From contig CAMWJL010000004.1 in the NCBI GenBank assembly GCA_947174565.1, positions 1 through 54,727 of the forward strand: a stretch of 54,727 nt of DNA. The letters run 5' to 3'. The stretch is from an uncultured Prevotellaceae bacterium (GTDB taxonomy: Bacteria; Bacteroidota; Bacteroidia; Bacteroidales; Bacteroidaceae). How positions within the stretch are numbered: position 1 is the first letter of the stretch; each line of letters begins with the position of its first letter. Positions 16,261-26,018 of this stretch are shown piece after piece. The position numbers were made by a program, and so were the translations under genes. The notes beneath the pieces are model-generated. The model ran no database searches. It was not told where the DNA came from and saw only the letters and a list, made by a program, of their open reading frames with translations.

Positions 16261-16308
16261 TGCCCGATTTGACAAAAGGATAATAATATTCATAGGTAAA
16301 AACGAATT

Positions 16309-17172
16309 ATGGCTTACAACTTGCTAAAAGGTAAAAGGGGAATTATTTTTGGTGCATTGAACGACCAGTCCATCGCTTGGAAGGTGGCGGAACGTGCCGT
16401 TGAGGAGGGTGCGCAAATCGTATTGACGAACACGGCTGTTGCCTGCCGCATGGGTACTATTGCGGAACTGGCTGAGAAGACGAACGCTACGGTGATTGCT
16501 GCCGATGCTACCAGCGTGGATGACTTGGAGATGCTCTTCACCGAGTCGCAGAAAGCGTTGGGCGGCAAGATTGACTTTGTGCTTCACTCATGTGCAATGA
16601 GTGCTAACATGCGTAAGAAGCGTACATACGATGACCTCGATTATAGCCTTCTCGATAAGACGCTCGACATTTCTGCCATCTCTTTCCACAAGATGTTGCA
16701 GGTGGCTAAGAAGCTTGATGCGCTGAACGAGAATGCCAGTGTGCTGGCACTCACCTATGTGGCGAGCCACCGCACTTTCTTTGGTTACAACGATATGGCT
16801 GATGCCAAGTCGCTCCTTGAGTCCATTGCCCGTTCGTTCGGCTACATCTATGGGCGTGAGAAGGGGGTGCGTGTCAACACCATCAGCCAGTCGCCTACCT
16901 ATACTACGGCTGGTTCGGGCATCAAGGGTTTTGATGGTCTCTACGATTTCTCCGATCGCATGTCGCCTCTGGGCAATGCTTCGGCGGATGAGTGTGCTGA
17001 CTACTGCATCGTGATGTTCTCTGACCTCACCAAGAAGGTGACCATGCAGACGCTCTTCCACGATGGCGGCTTCTCCAACATGGGTATGTCGCTGCGCGGC
17101 ATGACGCAGTATAACAAGTCCTTCATTGAGGAGAATACAGATAAGGAAACGGGCAAGATTATCTACGGATAA
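16309..17172 (+). CDS. fabI: Enoyl-[acyl-carrier-protein] reductase FabI
   Basis: A 287-residue short-chain dehydrogenase-like enzyme that reduces the enoyl-ACP double bond in the last step of fatty-acid elongation. The FabI nucleotide-binding start KRGIIFGALNDQSIAWKVA is at residues 9-27, and the catalytic pair fits Y-x6-K with Tyr160 and Lys167 (YNDMADAK). The length is slightly above the usual 260, typical of Bacteroidetes forms. It is a single gene with its own promoter and ends 10 nt before a very long inverted-repeat terminator shared with the opposing gene. Confidence 0.95.
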   Translation: MAYNLLKGKRGIIFGALNDQSIAWKVAERAVEEGAQIVLTNTAVACRMGTIAELAEKTNATVIAADATSVDDLEMLFTESQKALGGKIDFVLHSCAMSANMRKKRTYDDLDYSLLDKTLDISAISFHKMLQVAKKLDALNENASVLALTYVASHRTFFGYNDMADAKSLLESIARSFGYIYGREKGVRVNTISQSPTYTTAGSGIKGFDGLYDFSDRMSPLGNASADECADYCIVMFSDLTKKVTMQTLFHDGGFSNMGMSLRGMTQYNKSFIEENTDKETGKIIYG

Positions 17173-17182
17173 TGCCTGTGGC

Positions 17183-17240
17183 AAATAGCATAAATGAAAG
17201 GGGCGTGTCGTGCGACACGCCCCTTTCATTTATGCTATTT
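17183..17240. terminator. Bidirectional terminator, 28-bp perfect stem
   Basis: Bases 17183-17210 are the exact reverse complement of 17213-17240, with only TG between. It lies between convergent fabI and the 1272-residue secreted protein gene, and contains that gene's stop codon at 17235-17237. The outer arms (AAATAGCAT ... ATGCTATTT) give A/T runs on both flanks, so it can terminate both transcripts. Confidence 0.85.
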
Positions 17241-20200
17241 CACCATCACTTTCTGTCCATTCACGATGTAGATGCCTCCGCTCCTCATGGCTACGGCATT
17301 GGTTTTTGTGCCTTGCAGGGTGTAGATGCCTGTGGCGTTGGTGGGGTGGATGGGCACGGCTTGGATGCCATCGGGTTGTTCCTCAGGGATGTAGGTGAGG
17401 GTGAAGTTGTCAAATATGGTCCAGTCGGAGCTGATGGTGGTGGATTTCTTCACGCCGATGCGCAGTTTGCCGTCTGCGCCTACGGTGCAGGTCACGGAGT
17501 TGGGGTATAGGCCTGCACGGAAGTAGGCGGAGGTCTGTTCCATGGTGTTGGGCACATAGCCATAGCCGTTGGCGATGACACCGATTGCCCCTTTCTTGCC
17601 AGCCTCGTCAATGATGGAACGGAGGGGTGTGCTCACCTCTTCTGTGCCTTTGGCATAGAGGACGGCATGGAGCTTCTCTGTACCGGCTTGGTGGGTGGAT
17701 GCAGCATTGGCAGTGGTGCCTGCGCGGTAGAAGCCTTGGCAGGCGAGTTGGTACTGGCCTTGTGGCAGCCCCTCAATCATTTGATAGACATTGAAGGTGG
17801 TGTTGTACTTTTCAGCGCAATCGTAATCTGCTACTGGGTTGCCCGACCAGCCTGTCGCCGAGTTGCCTTCAAACGACGGGTTGACGATGTAGCCCGTGTA
17901 GTCTTGTGTCTCGACGGAGGGAAAGGACGCGCTCTCAGCGCATACCTCACTCTTTTCGTTCAGATAAACACGGATGGTTTTTCCTGATGATAATTGATAA
18001 TTGCTGGTTGACAAGTTCCCGTTGGCAGTGATGGCAACTGTGATGTTGGCATCACTTTTGGCGGTGATGTAGGCGGAAGTCTCGTCTATCTGCTGTGCGG
18101 TCACGTTATTGCCTTTCAGCAGGATAGTGATAGGTTGTGCTACGGAGTGGTTCTGCTGGACAGTGAATGTAACGGTTGATCTGTTGTCAGCAATGGTGGT
18201 TGGCTCGTAGAATATGGGTGCCATCTCTTGCCACTGGATGCCTGTCAGCGTTGCGGTGTTCTCGCCCTTGAAGTTGCTGACAAGGAAGTAGGAGCAGTCA
18301 GCGTCGGGAGCGATGACACCGTTCCATCCCACCGGGAGCTTGTCCTTCAGCGGAAGGAGGGCTGCCGCCATCGTTTGGGTCTTCTCAGCATTGATGTTGC
18401 TGTAATAAACGAGGTTGCGGGCATCGACCACATCGCCTGTCTTGACGGAACGTGTGGTGTTGCTGTACATCGGATAGAGCTTTGAGGTGTAGATGGAGTT
18501 GTTAGCACCACGGTCTCCAAAGGCTATCTTCTTGCCGTTGCCGCTTGAGATAACTCCCAACTCGTTGTCAATGTTCACCCAGTCGCTCTCGAACTGTGTG
18601 AAGGTAGAGCCATCCAATTGCTTGTGGGTCAACTCTGACGTAGGGCGGTTCTCGCTTTCATCGCCTGTTTTCCTCTTATTATAATATAATGTACGTGTAA
18701 GCTTCATCAGTTCGTCGGTGGAGATAGCCAACAGCCCGCCTTTCTCAGCGGTGATGGTGGCATTGGTGTTGGCTGTCACATAGTCGAGGTAGATGATGGC
18801 GTTTTGTGGCGTGGAGTAGAGGACAAAGCGATTGTTGAGCGCATTGTCGTTGGTGTTCAGTTCTCCGTTCATCACATAGCCGTTGCCCTTCAACTGGTAG
18901 ATGCCGCTGACGACGGGTGTGGCGTTTGTGCCCTTGCCGCTGACTTCATACCAGCCTGTCAGGTTGCCCGTGTTATTGGCTCGATAAGGCACAACAATCT
19001 TGTTCTTGTCGGGCGAGTTGGCTGCAAAGTAGCCCGTGTAGGACTTCAGCCCGTTGCTCCACGAGAAGCAGGTGAAGCGGTAGTCGGTGGCGGCACGCAC
19101 AATGTTTTGGCAGGGAATCATCTTGGCTTCTCCATACTTCTTGTTGAAGTCGTCCCATGCAGTGGGAGTGAGGTCGGCAGTGGGCAGAACGTCGTGCATC
19201 AGGTAGGTCATCATCACGCGGTGTGCCTCCACGCCCATGCGGCGAGCACCCACATCGGCACGCAGCAGCCAAGAGCCATCGGTGGTGGTCTTCTGACGTG
19301 CTTTGATATACTTGTAGGCTAAGTTCTCCATCATCAGTGCATTGGGGTCGCGCTGGAAGCAGGCTTGTGTGCTGTAAGAGGTGATTTGGTCGTAGAGGAA
19401 GAGACTCCAGTCGTTGCCGTTCGGCATGGCTAACTCGCCATCAGCGAGGGCAAGCCAGTTGAGGATGCTGTCCTGCACCTGCTGGTTGTTGTGCATAAGG
19501 GCATTTGTCTTCCATTTTTCCTCGCCGTTCACGCCAAGCTGGAACATCTTGAGGGCAAGATCCGCCTCGCCTAATTCCTGCATCACGACATTCTGATAGG
19601 AGGTGTGGAACAGGTTGTGGTTCTGCAACGAGTAGTCGTCGTAGAGGTTCTGTCCTTTATAGAGGTCAGCGTAAGTCTTGGTGTCATACCACTCGTCAAT
19701 GACAGCGTTGTTGTTGATGTCATCGGGGTGGGAGTAGCTGTTGATGGCGAACTCACGCAAACGTTCAAACCACTTCGGAGCCAGTGGGTCGTTGGGGAAG
19801 AGACCCAATGTGGCGGCAAGGATGTCTGCCTCCCAACCGTTCTCCTCTGCCTTAGTGTCACCGACGTATCCTGTTGGGATGGAGCGGTACAGCTCGTAGT
19901 TGCACTCGGCTTTCAGCAGTTTTTCGACGTACCCCTTCTGCGTGTTGCTCAGTTTTTCCCATTGGAAGAAGGCTGAGTAGGCCACAGACATCGCCCAAAG
20001 AGAGGACTCCCATACGGCATCGGATGTGGAGGTTGACCCCCAATAGTTGCCACCCGAGCAAGTCTTGAGCTTGTTCGCCTTGTGGGTAGAGTAGGCGAAA
20101 ACCAGCGACTTCATCGCCAATTCTTCAATCTTGTTCCATGGCACGCCTGTTGGCAAAGTCACACCTGCTGGCTTGCCATACTTGACAAGGAAGGCACAAA

Positions 20201-21053
20201 TCATGGAGAGATCCGCATTGGGGCGCACGCCTCGTTCGTCGTTCGCCATGGTGTTTTCGCCTTTGAAACATCCGCATGCTTCGTTCACCGAATTAGGGGC
20301 TTGGCACTCTTGGAAGTCGTTCACCATATACTGGGAGAAGTTAGCAAGCATCTGCAATAGGTCGCCCTTCATGTCGGCTTCGCCCACGAAGTTGGAGGTG
20401 ATGATGCCTTCCGTGAAGGAAGAAACGGCTTCTTCCGTCGGGTCTTCAGGTTCGGTGTAGTCATCGGGCATCTTGTAGAGACGGAAGTTGTCAATGAGGA
20501 TAGAACCGCCAGAACCACCTCCGAAAGAAACCTTCAAACCGACGCTGATGGCTTTCTTTGTCGTTACATCGAATATCAGTTCACTGGTGGTCCATTGAGA
20601 GGGGAGACTGCTTTGGAAGGTCAGCGAGAGGCTTTCATCGCCAGCCACGAGGTTGGCGGAGTGCGACGATTCCGTTACGCACTTGTTGTCCATCGTGAGT
20701 TTATACTTGCCGACGGGTAGCGTGATGCTTTGTAGCAATGCGGCTGTGGAGACGTTCCATGCGTTGCGGATGTAGTACATCTGTGTTCCGTCCGACGGCT
20801 TGCCTGGAGCACCAAAATTGTTGTCTGTCGCAGTGGCGGATGCGGTCATGATGTCACTCACCCCATAACTGCCTGTCAGCGACCATCCTGCAACGGAGGT
20901 TGCGGTGTAAGCACCGCGTGTGTTGTCTTTCGGGAGTTTGCTGATGTCGTCTTGCTCAAACGATGGGTTATTCAGATAGGTGGCAGTCACATCCTCTTGT
21001 GCATTGGCAACGAGTGCCCATGCCATAAAAGCAAGAGTAAATAGCTGTTTCAT
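17235..21053 (-). CDS. Large secreted multidomain protein, possibly glycan-active
   Basis: A 1272-residue exported protein of unclear family. It starts with a signal peptide (MKQLFTLAFMAWALVANAQ). Residues about 20-195 and 1055-1230 look like galactose-binding (carbohydrate-binding) modules: each opens with NPSFE and ends in IDNFRLYK or FDNFTLTY. Residues about 225-600 are helical and aromatic-rich (ENGWEADILAATLGLFPND, YSLQNHNLFHTSYQNVV with His483), recalling the alpha/alpha-toroid of polysaccharide lyases. A long beta-rich region follows (about 600-1010). The C-terminus (GIYTLQGT ... GIYIVNGQKVMVK) resembles a type IX secretion sorting tail. A lyase or hydrolase acting on a surface glycan is the best guess. 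The gene stands alone between two hairpin terminators. Confidence 0.8.
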   Translation of the reverse strand: MKQLFTLAFMAWALVANAQEDVTATYLNNPSFEQDDISKLPKDNTRGAYTATSVAGWSLTGSYGVSDIMTASATATDNNFGAPGKPSDGTQMYYIRNAWNVSTAALLQSITLPVGKYKLTMDNKCVTESSHSANLVAGDESLSLTFQSSLPSQWTTSELIFDVTTKKAISVGLKVSFGGGSGGSILIDNFRLYKMPDDYTEPEDPTEEAVSSFTEGIITSNFVGEADMKGDLLQMLANFSQYMVNDFQECQAPNSVNEACGCFKGENTMANDERGVRPNADLSMICAFLVKYGKPAGVTLPTGVPWNKIEELAMKSLVFAYSTHKANKLKTCSGGNYWGSTSTSDAVWESSLWAMSVAYSAFFQWEKLSNTQKGYVEKLLKAECNYELYRSIPTGYVGDTKAEENGWEADILAATLGLFPNDPLAPKWFERLREFAINSYSHPDDINNNAVIDEWYDTKTYADLYKGQNLYDDYSLQNHNLFHTSYQNVVMQELGEADLALKMFQLGVNGEEKWKTNALMHNNQQVQDSILNWLALADGELAMPNGNDWSLFLYDQITSYSTQACFQRDPNALMMENLAYKYIKARQKTTTDGSWLLRADVGARRMGVEAHRVMMTYLMHDVLPTADLTPTAWDDFNKKYGEAKMIPCQNIVRAATDYRFTCFSWSNGLKSYTGYFAANSPDKNKIVVPYRANNTGNLTGWYEVSGKGTNATPVVSGIYQLKGNGYVMNGELNTNDNALNNRFVLYSTPQNAIIYLDYVTANTNATITAEKGGLLAISTDELMKLTRTLYYNKRKTGDESENRPTSELTHKQLDGSTFTQFESDWVNIDNELGVISSGNGKKIAFGDRGANNSIYTSKLYPMYSNTTRSVKTGDVVDARNLVYYSNINAEKTQTMAAALLPLKDKLPVGWNGVIAPDADCSYFLVSNFKGENTATLTGIQWQEMAPIFYEPTTIADNRSTVTFTVQQNHSVAQPITILLKGNNVTAQQIDETSAYITAKSDANITVAITANGNLSTSNYQLSSGKTIRVYLNEKSEVCAESASFPSVETQDYTGYIVNPSFEGNSATGWSGNPVADYDCAEKYNTTFNVYQMIEGLPQGQYQLACQGFYRAGTTANAASTHQAGTEKLHAVLYAKGTEEVSTPLRSIIDEAGKKGAIGVIANGYGYVPNTMEQTSAYFRAGLYPNSVTCTVGADGKLRIGVKKSTTISSDWTIFDNFTLTYIPEEQPDGIQAVPIHPTNATGIYTLQGTKTNAVAMRSGGIYIVNGQKVMVK

Positions 21054-21100
21054 GAGATGTTAGTAAAGGATTAGGTAGTTAGTTAAAGGGAATGAAGGTG

Positions 21101-21140
21101 AAAGCCCTCGGATTCAAAAAGCCTGTGAATCCGGGGCTTT
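21101..21140 (-). terminator. Terminator downstream of aspC
   Basis: AAAGCCCTCGGATTC (21101-21115) pairs with GAATCCGGGGCTTT (21127-21140) with one mismatch. It lies just beyond the aspC stop at 21151 and before the next leftward gene. Confidence 0.7.
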
Positions 21141-21150
21141 GTAGTAGCGG

Positions 21151-22344
21151 CTATTTCAGGCGTGCCAACGTCTCTTTGATGCGCTTCATGGATTCTACGA
21201 TGTTCTCATCGCTGGTAGCATAGCTCATGCGGAAGCACTCAGGCGAACCGAAAGCGTCGCCACCCACGGTAGCCACGTGTCCGACTTCGAGCAGGTACAT
21301 TGCAAAGTCAGAAGAGTTGTTGATAACATGGTCTCCGTCCTTCTTGCCGAAGTAGCTTGAACACTTGGGGAAGAGGTAGAACGCCCCCTGTGGCTCGTTC
21401 ACTTCAAGTCCAGGAATCTCCTTGGCAAGCTTCACGATGAGGTTTTTGCGGCGTTCAAAAGCCTGACGCATGTCTTCCACACACTGCTGCGGACCTGCGA
21501 AAGCAACCTCGGCGGCTTTCTGAGACACGGAGCAAGGACCTGATGTGTATTGGCCTTGAAGCTTGTTGCAGCCCTTCACAATCCATTCGGGCGCAGCGAT
21601 GAAACCGATGCGCCAGCCAGTCATGGCGTAAGCCTTGGAGACACCGTTAATGACCACCACGCGGTCTTTGATGTCGTCGAACGAAGCGATGGAAGCATGC
21701 TTGCCCACATAGTTGATGTGCTCGTAAATCTCATCAGCAATCACGATGACGCGCTCATGCTTCAGGAGCACATTCTTCAAGCCCTCCAGCTCTTCTTTGC
21801 TATAGACAGAACCAGTAGGGTTGCTTGGTGAGCAGAGGATGAGGGCACGGGTCTTAGGAGTGATGGCAGCCTCCAGCTGTTCAGGAGTAATCTTGAAGTC
21901 CTGTTCGATAGGCGCGTCGATGAACACAGGTGTGCCTTCAGCCAAGAGCACCATCTGTGGGTATGACACCCAGTATGGCGCAGGGATAATCACCTCGTCG
22001 CCAGCGTTGATGATGGCCATGATGGCGTTGCAGACAGATTGCTTGGCACCATTGGAACAGAGGATTTGCGATGGCTTATAGTCCAATCCGTTCTCGTTCT
22101 TGAGTTTGTTCACGATGGCTTGCTTCAACTCTGGGTAGCCTGGTACAGGGCTGTAACGGCTCCAGTTTTCCTCTACCGCTTTGATGGCAGCAGCCTTGAT
22201 GTGGTCGGGGGTGTTGAAGTCCGGTTCGCCGACACTGAGGTTGATTACATCCACGCCCTGAGCTTTCAGCTCGGAACTTTTTTGGCTCATAGCGAGCGTT
22301 GCAGAAGGGGAAAGTCTGTTAAGACGGTCTGATAGTTGTTCCAT
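21151..22344 (-). CDS. aspC: Aspartate aminotransferase, class I/II
   Basis: A 397-residue PLP-dependent aminotransferase predicted to interconvert aspartate/oxaloacetate and glutamate/2-oxoglutarate. Motifs: SVGEPDFNTP at 37-46, YSPVPGYPELK from 64, SPSNPTG at 172-178 (Asn175), DEIYEH at 204-209 and the Schiff-base lysine Lys237 in GVSKAYAMTGWRIGF. I chose the start MEQLSDRLNRLSPSATLAMS at 22344 because Bacteroidales homologues begin there; a 9-residue upstream extension is possible. It is the third gene of the lptF/G-ribBA-aspC operon, 30 nt after ribBA. The exact amino-acid specificity is inferred from family resemblance. Confidence 0.9.
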   Translation of the reverse strand: MEQLSDRLNRLSPSATLAMSQKSSELKAQGVDVINLSVGEPDFNTPDHIKAAAIKAVEENWSRYSPVPGYPELKQAIVNKLKNENGLDYKPSQILCSNGAKQSVCNAIMAIINAGDEVIIPAPYWVSYPQMVLLAEGTPVFIDAPIEQDFKITPEQLEAAITPKTRALILCSPSNPTGSVYSKEELEGLKNVLLKHERVIVIADEIYEHINYVGKHASIASFDDIKDRVVVINGVSKAYAMTGWRIGFIAAPEWIVKGCNKLQGQYTSGPCSVSQKAAEVAFAGPQQCVEDMRQAFERRKNLIVKLAKEIPGLEVNEPQGAFYLFPKCSSYFGKKDGDHVINNSSDFAMYLLEVGHVATVGGDAFGSPECFRMSYATSDENIVESMKRIKETLARLK

Positions 22345-22374
22345 GTTATTGATGTTTTTAGTGTGATTCATATT

Positions 22375-23592
22375 TTATTTGTTGAAGTGCAGCGTGTGCC
22401 CCATGCGCTCCTTCTTGGTGTGCAGGTATCGTTCGTTGTACTTGTTGGGTGTAATCTCGATGGGTACATTCTCCACGATTTCGAGCCCGTAGCCTTCGAG
22501 TCCCACACGCTTCACTGGATTGTTGGTCAGGAGGCGTATCTTGCTGATGCCAATCTCGCGAAGGATTTGTGCTCCTACGCCATAGTCGCGCAGGTCAGGG
22601 TCGAAGCCCAGATGGATGTTGGCATCCACTGTGTCAAGTCCTTGCTCCTGCAACTTATAGGCGGCAATCTTGTTCATCAGGCCGATGCCCCGACCTTCTT
22701 GAATGAGATAGACAACCGCGCCTTTTCCCTCCTGTTCAATGAGTTGCATGGACTTGTGTAACTGCTCGCCGCAGTCGCAACGCTGGCTGCCAAAGATGTC
22801 GCCTGTGGCACAGCTGGAGTGCATGCGCACCAGCACAGGCTCGTCGGGTGTCCACTCGCCTTTGATGAGTGCCACGTGTTCCAGCCCGTTGCTCTTTTGG
22901 CGGAAGGGGATGATGCGGAAGTGTCCGTAGGCAGTGGGCATGTCTGCCTCAACGCCTTTCTCCACGAGGCTTTCACGTTGCAGACGATAGGCAATGAGGT
23001 CCTTGATTTGAATGAGTTTCATTCCAAACTCCTTCGCCTTCTCAATGAGTTGGGGCATGCGTGCCATTGTGCCGTCGGGATTGAGAATCTCGATGAGGGC
23101 GGCGGCAGGACGCAGCCCTGCTAAGCGGGCGAGGTCGATGGCGGCTTCGGTGTGTCCCGAACGGCGCAGCACCCCATTGTCCTGTGCATAAAGCGGATTG
23201 ATGTGTCCTGGGCGTCCAAAGTCCGTCGGTTTCGCCTCAGGGTTGGCAAGCCACTGGATGGTGGCGGCACGGTCGTGTGCGCTCACCCCCGTTGTGCATC
23301 CGTCGAGCTTGTCGATAGTCACGGTGAAGGGAGTGCCCAGCATGGAGGTGTTCTCTTCCACCTGATGGGGCAGTTCCAGCTCTTTGGCTCGCGACATGGT
23401 GATGGGCGCACAGAGCACTCCACGACCTTCGCGAATCATGAAGTTCACCTTTTCAGGTGTAATCATTTCGGCAGAGGTGATGAAGTCGCCCTCGTTCTCG
23501 CGGTCTTCGTCGTCAACCACGATGACGAACTTGCCCTGTCGGAAGTCTTCGATGGCCTCTTCTATTTTACTGAACTGAAAGGATGTTTCCAT
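22375..23592 (-). CDS. ribBA: Bifunctional riboflavin enzyme RibBA
   Basis: A 405-residue fusion for two entry reactions of riboflavin synthesis. Residues 1-200 are 3,4-dihydroxy-2-butanone-4-phosphate synthase ([11 protein letters not shown] at 27-37, GRPGHINPL at 126-134, [17 protein letters not shown] from 143). Residues about 205-400 are GTP cyclohydrolase II, with zinc cysteines 261, 272 and 274 in [15 protein letters not shown] and QEGRGIG at 298-304. Both active sites look intact. The start at 23592 overlaps the 3' end of the upstream permease by 26 nt; a longer frame to 23697 lies inside that gene and is not credible. Confidence 0.95.
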   Translation of the reverse strand: METSFQFSKIEEAIEDFRQGKFVIVVDDEDRENEGDFITSAEMITPEKVNFMIREGRGVLCAPITMSRAKELELPHQVEENTSMLGTPFTVTIDKLDGCTTGVSAHDRAATIQWLANPEAKPTDFGRPGHINPLYAQDNGVLRRSGHTEAAIDLARLAGLRPAAALIEILNPDGTMARMPQLIEKAKEFGMKLIQIKDLIAYRLQRESLVEKGVEADMPTAYGHFRIIPFRQKSNGLEHVALIKGEWTPDEPVLVRMHSSCATGDIFGSQRCDCGEQLHKSMQLIEQEGKGAVVYLIQEGRGIGLMNKIAAYKLQEQGLDTVDANIHLGFDPDLRDYGVGAQILREIGISKIRLLTNNPVKRVGLEGYGLEIVENVPIEITPNKYNERYLHTKKERMGHTLHFNK

Positions 23593-25480
23593 ATATGTGT
23601 GTTTTGATTTGTTCTGAATACTTGATGATGGCGCGCAGGTCTTTTCGGCGGCGGCGATAGAAGCGGAAGGAGTGCAAGTCCATGACGGGATAGCCATTGA
23701 GCAGCCGAAGCACCGTGTGGTCCTTGCTGTTGGACAGCGTCTCCACGATGTGCTCCAGTCGGGTGTTGACCTCTTCCGCCTGTGCGTCTTCGTGCTTGGT
23801 AAAGATGAAGAGCAGGATGTACTTCATGTAGCCGAAGAGGGTGAAGCGAGGCAATGCGCTCCGATAGGCGCGGCTGAGTGTGATGAGCTGTTCCAGTTGC
23901 TGTGCCGTTTCGGGGTAGTCGGGGTCGTTGATGATGACTTCCTTCCTGACGATGTGGCGTTTGGTGCGGATGCCGACGAGTTTCTTCCACAGGTTGACGT
24001 AAGCGTCTGTGTTGAAGACGGTCGAATCGTTGTTCGACTTGATGGTGAAGAAGATGCCCAGCGGAGTCAGCACGATGGTGCTGAGCCACATGCCCAGCCA
24101 GACGGGCATGCCGCCTTCGCGTCCCACCTTCATGCCAAAGGTGTCGATGATGTAGTAGGTGATGAAGATGATGACCGCCACCACAACAGGGAAGCCCAAT
24201 CCGCCCTTGCGGATGATGGCGCCGAGGGGGGCACCGATGAAGAAGAACATGAGGCATGCCAGCGACATGGTGATTTTCTGCCAGTATTGTATCCAGTGGC
24301 GGCGAATCTGCTTGTCGCCCGACTCCATCATGTCGGCCTTGTAGCTCATGTCCATCTCTTGGAAGCTGGCTTTCTGCAAGGCGTTCATCAGGATGCGCTG
24401 CTTGACTTGCGAGTCGCTTTGGCTATACAGCGTGTCGATGTTGACGTTTGACTGCGGCACAGCCTTGGCATTTCGATGTGCCAAATAGTCGTCTTCCGCC
24501 TTTTTCAGCACTCTCCTGACGCTGTCTCCCAGTTCGGCAATGGTGGTGGAATCGTAGTCGGACAGACGGGCGGCATGGGGATAAGCGAGTGCGCTGCGTC
24601 GCATCTCAGCGTAGAAGATGACGCTGACGCTGTCGTAGTAGTTCTCCATCGAGTCGATGTCGTGCGTCAGCTGTTTCATGTTCTTCGTCCTCGCATTGCC
24701 CGACACGCTCTCTTGGTCGGCGATGTTGAAGTTTGTGTCGAAGTCGATGATGAAGTGCTTCTCCACGAAGGTCTCCCTTCTGTAAGGCACGTCTTGTGTC
24801 TTCAGGGCATCGCCTTGCAGGTTCTCGAACTGCTCGCCCTGGTAGAGGTGGAGCAGCAGGTGCATCTTGTTGCTGGTCGTCTCCAGCCGTCCAGAGTCGG
24901 CAAGGATGATGTGCGCCTGGTTCACGCCGTCTTGGAAGTTGTAGATGATGACATCATAGAGCATGCCCGTCTCCTTGTTCTTCTTCTCCACATAGAGGTT
25001 GATGTTCTCAATCCCGTCGTAGAACACGCCCTCGGGTATGTCCAGCTCGGGCGATTTCATCCTCATGGAAGTCAGCAGCTGCAACAGCTTCTGCTCCGCA
25101 TCGGGCGCAATCTTGTTTTGGAAGTGGAACGATGTCAGGGACAGCAGCGCAACTAATATAATGAGTGGACGGAGTGTGCGGAACAGCGAAATGCCAGCCG
25201 CCTTGATGGCAAGCAGTTCAAGGCGTTCGCCAATGTTGCCGAACGAGATGAGCGATGCCAGCAGGATGGCCAACGGAAGTGCTAACGGAACGAGGGTCTC
25301 GGCGGCATAGAAGAAGAACTTGGCATAGATGTCGAACGTAAGTCCCTTGCCCACTAACTGGTCGATGTACTTCCACAGAAACTGCATCATAACGACAAAG
25401 AGGCTGATGCAGAAAGTGCCTGCAAACAGGGAGAGGAAATTCCTCAGAATAAACATGTCCAGTCGCTTGATGAGTCTCAT
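23567..25480 (-). CDS. LptF/LptG-family permease (YjgP/YjgQ)
   Basis: A 637-residue inner-membrane permease of the LptF/LptG family, which with LptB extracts lipopolysaccharide for transport to the outer membrane. N-terminal membrane helices lie at about 10-35, 55-82 and 102-122 (the second and third around [20 protein letters not shown]), then a periplasmic domain to about 400. Three more helices follow ([21 protein letters not shown] ahead of two others), and a cytoplasmic C-terminal tail of about 125 residues. F and G cannot be told apart here. It is the first gene of its operon with ribBA and aspC; the riboflavin link is only positional. Confidence 0.9.
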   Translation of the reverse strand: MRLIKRLDMFILRNFLSLFAGTFCISLFVVMMQFLWKYIDQLVGKGLTFDIYAKFFFYAAETLVPLALPLAILLASLISFGNIGERLELLAIKAAGISLFRTLRPLIILVALLSLTSFHFQNKIAPDAEQKLLQLLTSMRMKSPELDIPEGVFYDGIENINLYVEKKNKETGMLYDVIIYNFQDGVNQAHIILADSGRLETTSNKMHLLLHLYQGEQFENLQGDALKTQDVPYRRETFVEKHFIIDFDTNFNIADQESVSGNARTKNMKQLTHDIDSMENYYDSVSVIFYAEMRRSALAYPHAARLSDYDSTTIAELGDSVRRVLKKAEDDYLAHRNAKAVPQSNVNIDTLYSQSDSQVKQRILMNALQKASFQEMDMSYKADMMESGDKQIRRHWIQYWQKITMSLACLMFFFIGAPLGAIIRKGGLGFPVVVAVIIFITYYIIDTFGMKVGREGGMPVWLGMWLSTIVLTPLGIFFTIKSNNDSTVFNTDAYVNLWKKLVGIRTKRHIVRKEVIINDPDYPETAQQLEQLITLSRAYRSALPRFTLFGYMKYILLFIFTKHEDAQAEEVNTRLEHIVETLSNSKDHTVLRLLNGYPVMDLHSFRFYRRRRKDLRAIIKYSEQIKTHIYGNILSVQ

Positions 25481-25663
25481 TTCTTAATGTACCCGCATTC
25501 GCGCGCAAAGATTTTGGGTGCAAAGTTACGGATTTTCGCTTAATTAGCCACCTTTGCCACCAAAAAACCGAGCGCGATGAAAGATTTTCATCCCCATATC
25601 CCCCGTTGCGGCTCTTGGCAGTTCCCCGTCGCAGGACGTGGAATCCTTCCGCAGTCGAAGTCG

Positions 25664-25747
25664 TTCATAAGTTGCGAACAATTATTCATAACTTTGGAAT
25701 AATAATTCATAACTTATGAATAATTGTTCGCAACTTATGAATAAGCC
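25664..25747. repeat. Array C: four palindromic units, 21-bp period
   Basis: Four units start at 25664, 25685, 25706 and 25727, exactly 21 bp apart. Each has a 15-nt core of the form TTCATAACTTATGAA plus a 6-nt A/T spacer; the third core is a perfect palindrome around one base. The outer arms 25664-25691 and 25714-25741 are a perfect 28-bp inverted repeat. The array is unrelated in sequence to A, B and D but has the same layout, and lies between divergent genes. Confidence 0.85.
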
Positions 25748-25921
25748 GATTGTGCTTTCGTTGGCATTCAGATTCTTCATGGTATGGATGAATCGAGGTG
25801 AGGAAGGAGGTTGGTGCGGACTTGCTCCTTAGGCACATCGCTCAGCCCCATGCGCTTTCTCCTTTTCTCCCCATCCTTAGATTTCTCCCTCTTCCCTGTT
25901 CTCTTTTCCGTCGGAAATTTG

Positions 25922-25929
25922 TACCTTTG
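25922..25929 (+). promoter_or_regulatory. -7 box of the prfB operon
   Basis: TACCTTTG, about 90 nt before the prfB ATG. No convincing TTTG was seen about 20 bp upstream. Confidence 0.5.
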
Positions 25930-26018
25930 CAGCAAATTTCTGAAAATGAAGAGGGTCTTGCCGTGCAAAGGCTATCAATCAATGGACAGAAAGGACAAGT
26001 GACAAAACAGGCTGATTT

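Larger units (their letters stand above)
25481..26018. other. Divergent control region between lptF/G and prfB
   Basis: This 538-bp region contains the leftward TAACTTTG box for the permease operon (25528-25521, leader about 35 nt), repeat array C (25664-25747) and the prfB box TACCTTTG (25922-25929). The stretch 25850-25910 is strongly pyrimidine-rich on the plus strand. No credible gene was found; small frames here have no domain signature. Confidence 0.6.
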
